Assembly (NCBI GenBank): GCA_021802745.1
Contig: JAJZRK010000042.1
Coordinates: 1 to 18,025, forward strand
DNA from: a bacterium
GTDB taxonomy: Bacteria > Gemmatimonadota > Gemmatimonadetes > Gemmatimonadales > Gemmatimonadaceae
Length of the DNA stretch: 18,025 nt
Direction: 5' to 3'
The position numbers and the translations under genes were made by a program. The notes under the pieces were generated by a model. That model was not told the DNA's origin. It did no database searches and saw only the letters and a program-made list of their open reading frames with translations. Positions 1 to 6,939 of this stretch are shown piece by piece. Positions within the stretch are counted from its first letter, which is position 1. Each line of letters opens with the position of its first letter.

Positions 1-1454
1 TGGAGCTTCGAATGCCTGCGGCCGTACGTGAAATAGAGCACGAGGCCGATGCCCATCCAGATGAGGAGCCGCAGCCAGGTGTCGCGCGGCAGATTCCACA
101 TCAGCCAGCCGCACACGAGGATGCCGCCAATCGGCACAAACGGCACGAACGGCGTCTTGAACGGGCGGTGCAGTTCGGGCTGCACGTAACGCAGCACGAG
201 GATGCCGGCGCAGACGATCACGAAGGCGAGGAGCGTGCCGATGGAAACCAGTTCGCCGAGCAGGCCGATCGGGAACGCGCCCGCCACCGCGGCGGCGACG
301 ACGCCGGTGATGATCGTCGAGATGTACGGCGTCTTGAACCGTTGGTGCACCTTGCCGAAGAGCGGCGGCAGGAGCCCGTCGCGCGACATGGCGTAGAAGA
401 TGCGCGGCTGGCCCATGAGCATCACGAGCACCACCGACGCGAGGCCAGCGACGGCACCGATTGTGGTGAGGTACTTGAGCCAGGAGAGACCCGGCCCCGC
501 GGCGTCGAGCGCCACGTAGACGGGATCGGGCACCGCGAGGTTCTTGAACGGCGTGAGGCCCGTCATGACCGCGGCCATCAGGATGTAGAGCACCGTGCAG
601 ATGGCGAGCGAGGCCAGAATGCCGATGGGCAGGTCGCGTTGCGGATGCTTGGCTTCCTGCGCCGCTGTGGACACCGCGTCGAAGCCGATGTACGCAAAGA
701 AGATCACGCCGGCGCCGGCAAAGACGCCCGGCCAGCCGAAGCGCGTGGTGCCGGTGGCGGCATCCACGATCTCCTTGGCCGGGATGAACGGGTGCCAGTT
801 GGCCTTGTGCACGTACATGATGCCGAAGCCGATCACCAGCAGCACGATGGAGAGCTTCAGCGCGACGATGAAGTTGTTGAAGCGCGCCGATTCCTTGATG
901 CCGATCACGAGCAGCGCCGTGAGCGCGAGCACGAGGAGGACGGCGGGGAGGTTGATGATCGCCCCGGTCCGCACCAGCGTGTGCGTGCCCTCCACCCGGT
1001 ACGGCGCATTCGACAGCGCCGCGGGGATGGGGAAGCCGAGGTCATTCATGATGCGGGAGAAGTACCCCGCCCAGCCCACCGCCACGGTGGAGGCGGCGAA
1101 GAGGTATTCGAGGATCAGGTCCCAGCCGATGATCCACGCGAAGAATTCGCCGAGCGTGGCGTACCCGTACGTGTACGCGGAGCCGGCGATCGGAATCATG
1201 GACGCGAACTCGGCGTAGCACAGCCCCGCGAAGGCGCAGCCGATACCGGCAAAGACGAACGAGAGAATGATGGCCGGGCCAGCATGGGTGGCGGCAGCCG
1301 TCCCCGTGAGCACGAAGATGCCGGCGCCGATGATGGCTCCGATGCCGAGCGCGGTGAGGTTCAGCGCGGTGAGGGAGCGCTTGAGGGAATGCTCCCCCTC
1401 ACTGGTCGCCTCCTGCATCAGGATGGACATCGGCTTCTTGACGAGAAGTCCCAT
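1..1454 (-). CDS. APC-family cationic amino acid permease (partial at its C-terminus)
   Basis: This is a polytopic inner-membrane permease of the amino acid-polyamine-organocation (APC) superfamily, closest in feel to the bacterial cationic/branched amino acid transporter group (YfnA/CAT-like). The reverse strand reads open from the ATG at 1454 to the window edge, about 484 codons, which is near full length for this group. The first transmembrane helix carries the APC signature GIGAIIGAGIFVLTG. Further segments such as GYATLGEFFAWIIGWDLILE, AGVIFFAYIGFDAVSTAAQE and FGKVHQRFKTPYIST are typical of the CAT-type branch. GGAG lies 6 bases upstream of the ATG, which supports the start. The gene diverges from the NSS symporter on the other strand; both probably scavenge amino acids. 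The C-terminus lies outside the window. The substrate is not predictable from what is visible. Confidence 0.9.
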   Translation of the reverse strand, partial: MGLLVKKPMSILMQEATSEGEHSLKRSLTALNLTALGIGAIIGAGIFVLTGTAAATHAGPAIILSFVFAGIGCAFAGLCYAEFASMIPIAGSAYTYGYATLGEFFAWIIGWDLILEYLFAASTVAVGWAGYFSRIMNDLGFPIPAALSNAPYRVEGTHTLVRTGAIINLPAVLLVLALTALLVIGIKESARFNNFIVALKLSIVLLVIGFGIMYVHKANWHPFIPAKEIVDAATGTTRFGWPGVFAGAGVIFFAYIGFDAVSTAAQEAKHPQRDLPIGILASLAICTVLYILMAAVMTGLTPFKNLAVPDPVYVALDAAGPGLSWLKYLTTIGAVAGLASVVLVMLMGQPRIFYAMSRDGLLPPLFGKVHQRFKTPYISTIITGVVAAAVAGAFPIGLLGELVSIGTLLAFVIVCAGILVLRYVQPELHRPFKTPFVPFVPIGGILVCGWLMWNLPRDTWLRLLIWMGIGLVLYFTYGRRHSKL

Positions 1455-1668
1455 TCAATTCTCCGTGTGGAGGAGGGCGCCGCCGGGCGGGACGATGTGC
1501 GCCGGCGGATGCGTCCGTGAGATCGGGAAAAGCTGACCCCCGCGCCGACGACAGTCAATGCGCGGGGTACATCGGAGGAATACGCGCCGGACATGCCGGA
1601 CGCTGGGTGGCGCGCGGGCAGCGCGACGATGCCCGCACCGTCCGTCGGTCTGGACGCCCGCGTATCCC

Positions 1669-1686
1669 GCGCACAGCTTTGTGCGC
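1669..1686. promoter_or_regulatory. Small perfect palindrome upstream of the NSS symporter
   Basis: GCGCACA (1669-1675) and TGTGCGC (1680-1686) form a perfect 7-bp inverted repeat around a 4-base loop, ending 13 bases before the AGGAG ribosome-binding site at 1700. It could be a repressor site or a leader hairpin. The surrounding gap 1455-1711 shows no convincing -35/-10 pair for either divergent gene. On the minus strand a TTGACT occurs at 1558-1553, but the expected -10 is poor. Confidence 0.35.
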
Positions 1687-1711
1687 TTACCACCGAACCA
1701 GGAGTCTCGAT

Positions 1712-3334
1712 TTGGCTTCCAGCTCCAGCGGCAACTCTCACGAGGCCTGGGGGAGTCGCATCGGCCTGATCCTCGCGATGGCGGGGAATGCGATCGGACT
1801 CGGGAATTTCCTCCGCTTCCCGAGGCAGGCCGCAGCCAACGGCGGCGGCTCCTTCATGATCACGTACTTCATTGCCCTGATCTTGCTCGGCATCCCGCTG
1901 ATGTGGATCGAGTGGGGGATCGGGCGCAACGGCGGGCGGTACCGCAAGGGACACATCCCCGGGATGTTCGCCGCCATCTGGAAGCACCCGGCGGCGAAGT
2001 ACGTCGGCGCGGTCGGCCTCGTCGTCCCGCTGGTCGTGATGATCTACTACACCTACATCGAGAGCTGGACGGCCGCCTTCGCCTGGTTCTCGCTGACCAA
2101 GGACTACTGGGGCATCACGACGCAGGACGGAATGGTCGGCTACCTGCAGTCGTTCCAGGCCATCTCCCCCGAGGGAGCGAAGGTCTACCACGCCACCTGG
2201 ACGCCGTACGCCTTCTTCATCGGCACGCTGTTCATCAACATCTTCGTGCTCTCCAAGGGAATCTCCGGCGGCATCGAGAAGCTGGCGAAGATCGGCATGC
2301 CGATCCTGTTCCTCTTCGCCATCATTCTCGCGGGCGTGGTGCTCGCCCTGCCGGCGCAGCCGGGCATCGGCGCGACGCCCTGGCAGGGGCTCGAGTTCAT
2401 CTACAAGCCCGACTACTCGCGGCTCGGCCAGCCGAGTGTCTGGCTCGCGTCGGCCGGGCAGATCTTCTTCACGCTCTCGGTGGGCATGTGCACGCTGACC
2501 GCGTACGCGTCGTACCTGTCGAAGAAGGACGACATCACGCTGAATGGCCTCGCGACGGCGGCCACGAACGAGACGGCCGAAGTGGTGCTGGGCGGCACGA
2601 TCGCGATTCCGGCGGCGGTGACGTTCTTCGGCGTGTCGGGGGCGATGGCGATTGCGCAGAGCGGCTCGTTCAACCTCGGCTTTGCGACGATGCCGGTGGT
2701 CTTCCAGCAGCTGCCGTTCGGCAACCTGCTGGGTGTGGCCTGGTTCGGGCTGCTGTTCTTTGCCGGCATCACGTCGTCGGTGGCGATGCTCACGCCGATC
2801 ACGGCGTTCTTCCGCGAGGAGTTCGGCTTCAAGCGGGAGACCGTGGCCTGGTCACTGGGCGCCCTCTGCCTGCTGTTCGGCTTGATGCACGTGCATTGGC
2901 TGCAGCACGGCGTGCTCGACGAGTGGGACTATTGGGCCGGCACCTTCGGCCTCGTGGTCGTGGCGGTGCTCGAGGTGATCCTCTTCATGTGGATCTTCAC
3001 GCCGGCCAGGGCGTGGGAGAGCATGCACCAGGGCGCGGACATCCGGATCCCGCTGGTCTTCAAGTTTGTGATGACGTACGTGACGCCACTCTACCTGCTG
3101 TTCATTCTCGGCTGGTGGGGGTGGGTGGACGCGCTCCCGATCCTGATGCATGAGAAGTCGGCGGGCGGCGGGCCGCTGAACCCGGCGGACACGCCGTACA
3201 TCACGTTCGCCCGGGCCGTCATCGTGCTGTTCGCTATTGCCGCGGTCGTGCTGATCAAGATGGCTTGGGTGCGCAACAAGTACGACGACCGCAAGGGATT
3301 CGCGGTCGCCGATCACACGGGGGAGGCCGCCTGA
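1712..3334 (+). CDS. LeuT-type sodium:amino acid symporter (NSS/SNF family), MetP-like large subunit
   Basis: This is a 540-residue secondary transporter that should couple inward Na+ flow to uptake of a neutral amino acid across the inner membrane. It matches the Aquifex LeuT architecture closely. TM1 reads MAGNAIGLGNFLRFP (residues 23-37), supplying the unwound-helix ligands for substrate and both sodium ions. Tyr113 sits in IYYTYIES. TM6 has Phe253 and Thr254. Asn286 (Na1) and Glu290 are present in NETAEVVLGG, and Thr354/Ser355 (Na2) lie in GITSSVAM. The glutamate at the LeuT Glu290 position indicates chloride-independent transport. The TTG start at 1712 is preferred because AGGAG lies 7 bases upstream and the first in-frame ATG would remove part of TM1. 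The stop overlaps the next start by one base (TGATG), so translation of the small subunit is probably coupled. The substrate is uncertain; MetP-type relatives carry methionine and alanine. Confidence 0.93.
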   Translation: MASSSSGNSHEAWGSRIGLILAMAGNAIGLGNFLRFPRQAAANGGGSFMITYFIALILLGIPLMWIEWGIGRNGGRYRKGHIPGMFAAIWKHPAAKYVGAVGLVVPLVVMIYYTYIESWTAAFAWFSLTKDYWGITTQDGMVGYLQSFQAISPEGAKVYHATWTPYAFFIGTLFINIFVLSKGISGGIEKLAKIGMPILFLFAIILAGVVLALPAQPGIGATPWQGLEFIYKPDYSRLGQPSVWLASAGQIFFTLSVGMCTLTAYASYLSKKDDITLNGLATAATNETAEVVLGGTIAIPAAVTFFGVSGAMAIAQSGSFNLGFATMPVVFQQLPFGNLLGVAWFGLLFFAGITSSVAMLTPITAFFREEFGFKRETVAWSLGALCLLFGLMHVHWLQHGVLDEWDYWAGTFGLVVVAVLEVILFMWIFTPARAWESMHQGADIRIPLVFKFVMTYVTPLYLLFILGWWGWVDALPILMHEKSAGGGPLNPADTPYITFARAVIVLFAIAAVVLIKMAWVRNKYDDRKGFAVADHTGEAA

Positions 3335-3501
3335 TGTCCACGTCAGCGATTGTCTTCATGGCGGGAAGCTGGACCTTCGTGCTCGGGCTGACGTTCTGGT
3401 CGTTTTACAAGCTGCTGCAGGACAAGAAGCATTTTGATCCTGATGGGCTTGGGCCGGCGGTACCGCCGGAGCCCGCGGAAACGGAGCGGCGGATGGGGTG
3501 A
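3334..3501 (+). CDS. MetS-like small subunit of the NSS transporter
   Basis: This 55-residue single-pass membrane protein begins MSTSAIVFMAGSWTFVLGL. It has one hydrophobic helix (about residues 4-25), then a basic and acidic tail ending in a proline-rich stretch. The MSTSAI start and the position directly after an NSS transporter match the MetS family of NSS small subunits. In Corynebacterium glutamicum the MetS partner is required for MetP-mediated methionine and alanine uptake. The ATG overlaps the symporter stop codon by one base, implying coupled translation and fixed stoichiometry. The tail is longer than in the shortest family members. Assignment rests on helix sequence, size and context; it is too small for a stronger claim. 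Confidence 0.75.
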   Translation: MSTSAIVFMAGSWTFVLGLTFWSFYKLLQDKKHFDPDGLGPAVPPEPAETERRMG

Positions 3502-3502
3502 G

Positions 3503-3558
3503 TGATGCGAGATGCGAGATGCGAGATGAGAGATGAGAGATGGGAGATGGGAGATGGG
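3503..3558 (+). repeat. Tandem heptamer array A, left arm (AGATGNG x8)
   Basis: Eight head-to-tail 7-base units follow the metS-like stop codon by one base: TGATGCG, AGATGCG twice, AGATGAG twice, then AGATGGG three times. The last three units and the following GGGG (3564-3567) make four G-runs of three or more bases separated by 4, 4 and 5 bases, a G-quadruplex-compatible pattern on the plus strand. The array is inverted relative to the one at 3603-3644, so the two can form a long extended stem. Confidence 0.9.
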
Positions 3559-3560
3559 CG

Positions 3561-3593
3561 AAGCGGGGCGACACTCTGAATGTCGCCCCGCTT
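3561..3593. terminator. Bidirectional hairpin between convergent metS-like gene and guaB
   Basis: AAGCGGGGCGACA (3561-3573) and TGTCGCCCCGCTT (3581-3593) form a perfect 13-bp stem around a 7-base loop. It lies between two convergent genes, the expected place for a terminator serving both strands. There is no strong U-tract: only ATTCCCCC follows on the plus strand. If it terminates transcription it does so atypically, perhaps helped by the flanking heptamer arms. Confidence 0.65.
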
Positions 3594-3602
3594 CTGTATT
3601 CC

Positions 3603-3644
3603 CCCATCTCCCATCTCCCATCTCCCATCTCTCATCTCCCATCT
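3603..3644 (-). repeat. Tandem heptamer array A, right arm (CCCATCT x6)
   Basis: Six 7-base units, all CCCATCT except one CTCATCT (3631-3637), run up to five bases short of the guaB stop codon. Read on the guaB strand they are AGATGGG units, giving regularly spaced G-triplets that fit a G-quadruplex pattern (four runs with 4-base loops next to the core hairpin). They are complementary to the array at 3503-3558, separated from the central stem by 9 bases on this side and 2 on the other. Confidence 0.9.
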
Positions 3645-3649
3645 GCCCT

Positions 3650-5125
<1,476 letters not shown>

Positions 5126-5135
5126 CTAAAGCGCG

Positions 5136-5170
5136 ACGGCCCGCAGCCGGAATGCACCGGTGCGGGCCGT
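5136..5170 (-). promoter_or_regulatory. Strong hairpin in the guaB leader
   Basis: ACGGCCCGCA (5136-5145) pairs with TGCGGGCCGT (5161-5170). After a single bulged base, CCGG (5147-5150) pairs with CCGG (5157-5160), giving about 14 base pairs around the loop AATGCA. It ends 22 bases before the guaB start codon and lacks a following U-run. It could end transcription of the upstream chelatase-like gene or act as a guaB leader structure. Confidence 0.5.
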
Positions 5171-5199
5171 TGGTGGGACAAATGTGGTCGCCATAGCGA

Positions 5200-5228
5200 A
5201 TTGTAGCGTGCGTCGGTCCCGCGGTCTA
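5200..5228 (-). promoter_or_regulatory. Candidate sigma-70 promoter for guaB
   Basis: On the minus strand TAGACC (5228-5223) and TACAAT (5205-5200) are separated by 17 bases. The -10 is a 5/6 match and the -35 a 4/6 match. The -35 overlaps the TAG stop codon of the upstream chelatase-like gene. A start near 5193 would give a leader of about 80 bases containing the 5136-5170 hairpin. This was assigned by pattern only. Confidence 0.4.
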
Positions 5229-6020
5229 GGGAGCGGCAAGCGCCGCGGCCGCGACGCGCTCCACCCATCGCGCCATTCCGAGGTTGGGCAGCAGGGCGTC
5301 GCCGGCGTACACGACGGGCAGCCCGTCGAGATCCCGCTTCAGGGTCACCCGACTTACGGCGCCCGTGGCGACAAGCGCCGGCACCACCGCCACCGGCGCG
5401 CCCGTGACCGCGTTGAGCCAGGTCACGATCTCGCGCACGCGCGCCACGGCTTCCGCGCGCACCATGGGAGGCGCATCATCGCGCACGAGCTCGACCGCGG
5501 CAAGCTGGTAGCCGGCGCGCCGGCGCACGCGTTCGGCGACGGGGCGAAGCGCCGCCATCCATCGGGCGTAGTCCTCAGCGCCGTTCGGCCCGTGGCCGAG
5601 CAACAACACCGCGCGGTGCGCGCGATCCGGCGCCAGCGACTCGGCGCGTTCGGCCAGCGCGTCGGCGAATTCGGGCGCCGAATCGAGCGCGGCGAGCAGC
5701 GTCAGGCCCGTGCGGTCCGCCGGCCGCTCAATGCCTCCCATGTGCAGGTGATGCATCATCGTCGCGTCAAGCGAGTTGCGGGCGCCGACGAGATAGCGCA
5801 GCTGGTCGAAGTGTTCGCTGTGACTCGAAATGAAGAGCGGCACGATGGCGATGCGCGTCACTCCGGCGGAGCGCAGGGCCGCGACCTCGCGCTGGAATGG
5901 ACGTTCGCTCGCCCCGGGTCCCATGAGGAACGAGACGCGCACGGGTCCGGCGAATCGCACGGCGGCGGCGAGATCCAGCACCTGCTGGTTCCAGTCGGAG
6001 CCGCCGCCGTGTGCGACCAC
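5226..6020 (-). CDS. CbiX/SirB-type chelatase-like protein, probably exported; N-terminus frameshifted
   Basis: The reading frame encodes two tandem chelatase-like halves of the class II CbiX/SirB fold, the family that inserts cobalt or iron into sirohydrochlorin. The first half has VAHGGGSDWN (His4) and FISSHSEHFDQ (His67, His70), the usual metal-ligand positions. The second half begins LLLGHGPNGAED (His143) and lacks an equivalent second histidine. A Met/His-rich stretch MMHHLHM lies at residues 88-94. The only start in this frame is a GTG at 6020 with no ribosome-binding site. Upstream in the same frame the codons read APALRVAAQTPATGLLV, resembling the end of a signal peptide, while the ATG and hydrophobic start lie one base out of frame (6108). 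The functional protein is therefore probably exported and 25-30 residues longer. No cobalamin or siroheme genes are nearby, so biosynthetic chelation is unproven. Confidence 0.75.
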   Translation of the reverse strand: MVAHGGGSDWNQQVLDLAAAVRFAGPVRVSFLMGPGASERPFQREVAALRSAGVTRIAIVPLFISSHSEHFDQLRYLVGARNSLDATMMHHLHMGGIERPADRTGLTLLAALDSAPEFADALAERAESLAPDRAHRAVLLLGHGPNGAEDYARWMAALRPVAERVRRRAGYQLAAVELVRDDAPPMVRAEAVARVREIVTWLNAVTGAPVAVVPALVATGAVSRVTLKRDLDGLPVVYAGDALLPNLGMARWVERVAAAALAAP

Positions 6021-6108
6021 GAGCAGCCCGGTGGCAGGAGTCTGCGCGGCGACACGAAGCGCTGGCGCACAGGACGAGGGCGGAGAGCAGCCGAAGAATT
6101 GAGGACAT
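6021..6108 (-). other. Out-of-frame signal peptide belonging to the chelatase-like gene
   Basis: From the ATG at 6108 the minus strand reads MSSILRLLSALVLCASA, a typical signal-peptide start. This frame is offset by one base from the chelatase-like frame (88 bases separate ATG 6108 from GTG 6020). Removing one base near 6060-6070 would give a continuous signal peptide ending L-R-V-A-A-Q and running into the conserved VAHGGG segment. A promoter-like TTGACT/TAACAT pair 36 bases upstream supports ATG 6108 as the true start. This is either a one-base sequence error, a mutation, or less likely programmed frameshifting. Confidence 0.65.
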
Positions 6109-6140
6109 GGTATTCCGTGAGAATAGGTGTCAGGAATACC
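6109..6140 (-). promoter_or_regulatory. Palindrome abutting the start codon of the chelatase-like gene
   Basis: GGTATTCC (6109-6116) and GGAATACC (6133-6140) are perfect 8-base inverted arms separated by 16 bases. The inner edge touches the ATG at 6108-6106, and the outer arm overlaps the predicted transcription start. It could be a repressor operator or an mRNA hairpin controlling access to the start codon. Confidence 0.45.
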
Positions 6141-6143
6141 AGT

Positions 6144-6173
6144 ATGTTAAGCGAGCTCAACATTGTTAGTCAA
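6144..6173 (-). promoter_or_regulatory. Candidate sigma-70 promoter for the chelatase-like gene
   Basis: On the minus strand TTGACT (6173-6168, 5/6 match) and TAACAT (6149-6144, 4/6 match) are spaced by 18 bases in a locally AT-rich patch. The predicted start falls about 30 bases before the ATG at 6108. TTAAGC (6147-6152) and GCTTAA (6174-6179) also form a 6-base inverted pair around it. Confidence 0.45.
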
Positions 6174-6256
6174 GCTTAAGAACCAGTAGCAATCGCGGCC
6201 AACGATGGGCGTCGCCGGGTTGAGTTAAGAGGCGCGTTTGGAGGCGCTCCGGCGCC

Positions 6257-6312
6257 CGGCGCTTCGGCGCTTCGGCCATTCGGCCATTCGGCGCTACGGC
6301 GCTTCGGCGCTA
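6257..6312 (-). repeat. Tandem octamer array containing a stop codon
   Basis: Seven head-to-tail 8-base units on the plus strand: CGGCGCTT twice, CGGCCATT twice, CGGCGCTA, CGGCGCTT, CGGCGCTA. Read on the minus strand, the TAG stop codon of the hypothetical gene (6312-6310) is the first three bases of the first unit TAGCGCCG. The unit is unrelated in sequence to the heptamers elsewhere in the window. Confidence 0.9.
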
Positions 6313-6765
6313 CGGCGTGTCGGGACTGCTCCGAGGGAGGTCGGCTGCGGGCGGTGGCGCGGGCGCGACCGGTGCGACCGGTGGGGCAGCGGCCGACTTG
6401 ACCGCAGGACTTGGCGGAACCGTCGCGGCGGAGGGCGGGTTCTGCAGCGGATTCGTCGCGATCTGCGAGGCGGTCGTTATCAGGTCGTCGGCGACTGACT
6501 TTCCTGCGGCCGTGACCCCGTTGAGGACGCCCATGGCCTTGTTCATCAGGTCCATCGTCTGACCGATGGCCTGCGTGGAGATTCGCCCGGCGCGCATGGC
6601 GTCTTCCACACCCTCGGCGAAGCGCGTGAAGACGTTCGGCGGCGGCGCCTGCCGCTCCGCGTACTTCGACTCGAGGAACTCGACATAGTCGAGCACCTGA
6701 TAGCCGCGTTCGTCGGAGAGCGAGTCCAGCTTCCGCGAAATGCGGTCACGCAGGGAGGGGTTCAT
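6310..6765 (-). CDS. Conserved-looking hypothetical protein, helical with Pro/Ala-rich tail
   Basis: The product is a 151-residue soluble protein with no recognised catalytic motif. Residues 1-37 are predicted helical and include GYQVLDYVEFLESKY, which resembles the short helical segment of DUF2281-type small proteins; this is a resemblance only. Residues 44-106 form further amphipathic helices (FTRFAEGVEDAMRAG, TMDLMNKAMGVLNG). From residue 107 the tail is a low-complexity Pro/Ala/Val linker ending in SPDTP. There is no signal peptide. The ATG at 6765 is chosen because coding-like sequence begins there; codons further upstream are translated heptamer repeats. No Shine-Dalgarno sequence is visible. 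The stop codon lies in the octamer array. Function is unknown. Confidence 0.75.
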   Translation of the reverse strand: MNPSLRDRISRKLDSLSDERGYQVLDYVEFLESKYAERQAPPPNVFTRFAEGVEDAMRAGRISTQAIGQTMDLMNKAMGVLNGVTAAGKSVADDLITTASQIATNPLQNPPSAATVPPSPAVKSAAAPPVAPVAPAPPPAADLPRSSPDTP

Positions 6766-6783
6766 GGATGGGGGGTGGCCGAA

Positions 6784-6839
6784 GGTGACGGTGGAGGGTA
6801 GACGGCAGACGGTAGACAGTAGACGGTAGACGGTAGATG
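6784..6839 (+). repeat. Heptamer array B, left arm (GTAGACG-type)
   Basis: Eight 7-base units: GGTGACG, GTGGAGG, GTAGACG, GCAGACG, GTAGACA, GTAGACG, GTAGACG, GTAGATG. The segment 6786-6817 is an imperfect inverted copy (28 of 32 positions) of 6908-6939. It lies 18 bases upstream of the start codon of the hypothetical gene, so on that mRNA it would be in the leader. Confidence 0.88.
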
Positions 6840-6907
6840 AATCAGGAAGCACAGCGCGGGCTGATCAACGTGCGGTGGACGGTGAGGCCAGACGAAGTTG
6901 CCCGGGA

Positions 6908-6939
6908 GTCTACCGTCTTCCGTCCACCGTCAACCGTCA
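6908..6939 (-). repeat. Heptamer array B, right arm, starting at a stop codon
   Basis: On the minus strand the units read TGACGGT, TGACGGT, GGACGGA, AGACGGT, AGAC. The TGA stop codon of the M15 peptidase gene (6939-6937) is the first three bases of the first unit. The 32 bases are complementary at 28 positions to 6786-6817, across a 90-base spacer that holds further copies of related units. Confidence 0.88.

Noticed and set aside
12..1520. Long plus-strand open frame of about 500 codons
   Set aside because: It is the antisense shadow of the APC permease. Its product is a His/Arg/Asp/Glu-rich string with no domain, while the opposite strand encodes a clear membrane transporter.
1517..1711. 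N-terminal extension of the symporter from an upstream ATG
   Set aside because: The 65 extra codons are Arg-rich and unlike any NSS N-terminus, and the TTG at 1712 has an ideal AGGAG spacing.
3503..3644. CRISPR array
   Set aside because: Units are 7 bases and directly contiguous with no spacers, and no cas genes are present.
6766..6852. Longer start for the hypothetical gene at 6852
   Set aside because: The added residues are simply translated heptamer repeats (repeating STV/RLL words), so the start at 6765 is more credible.
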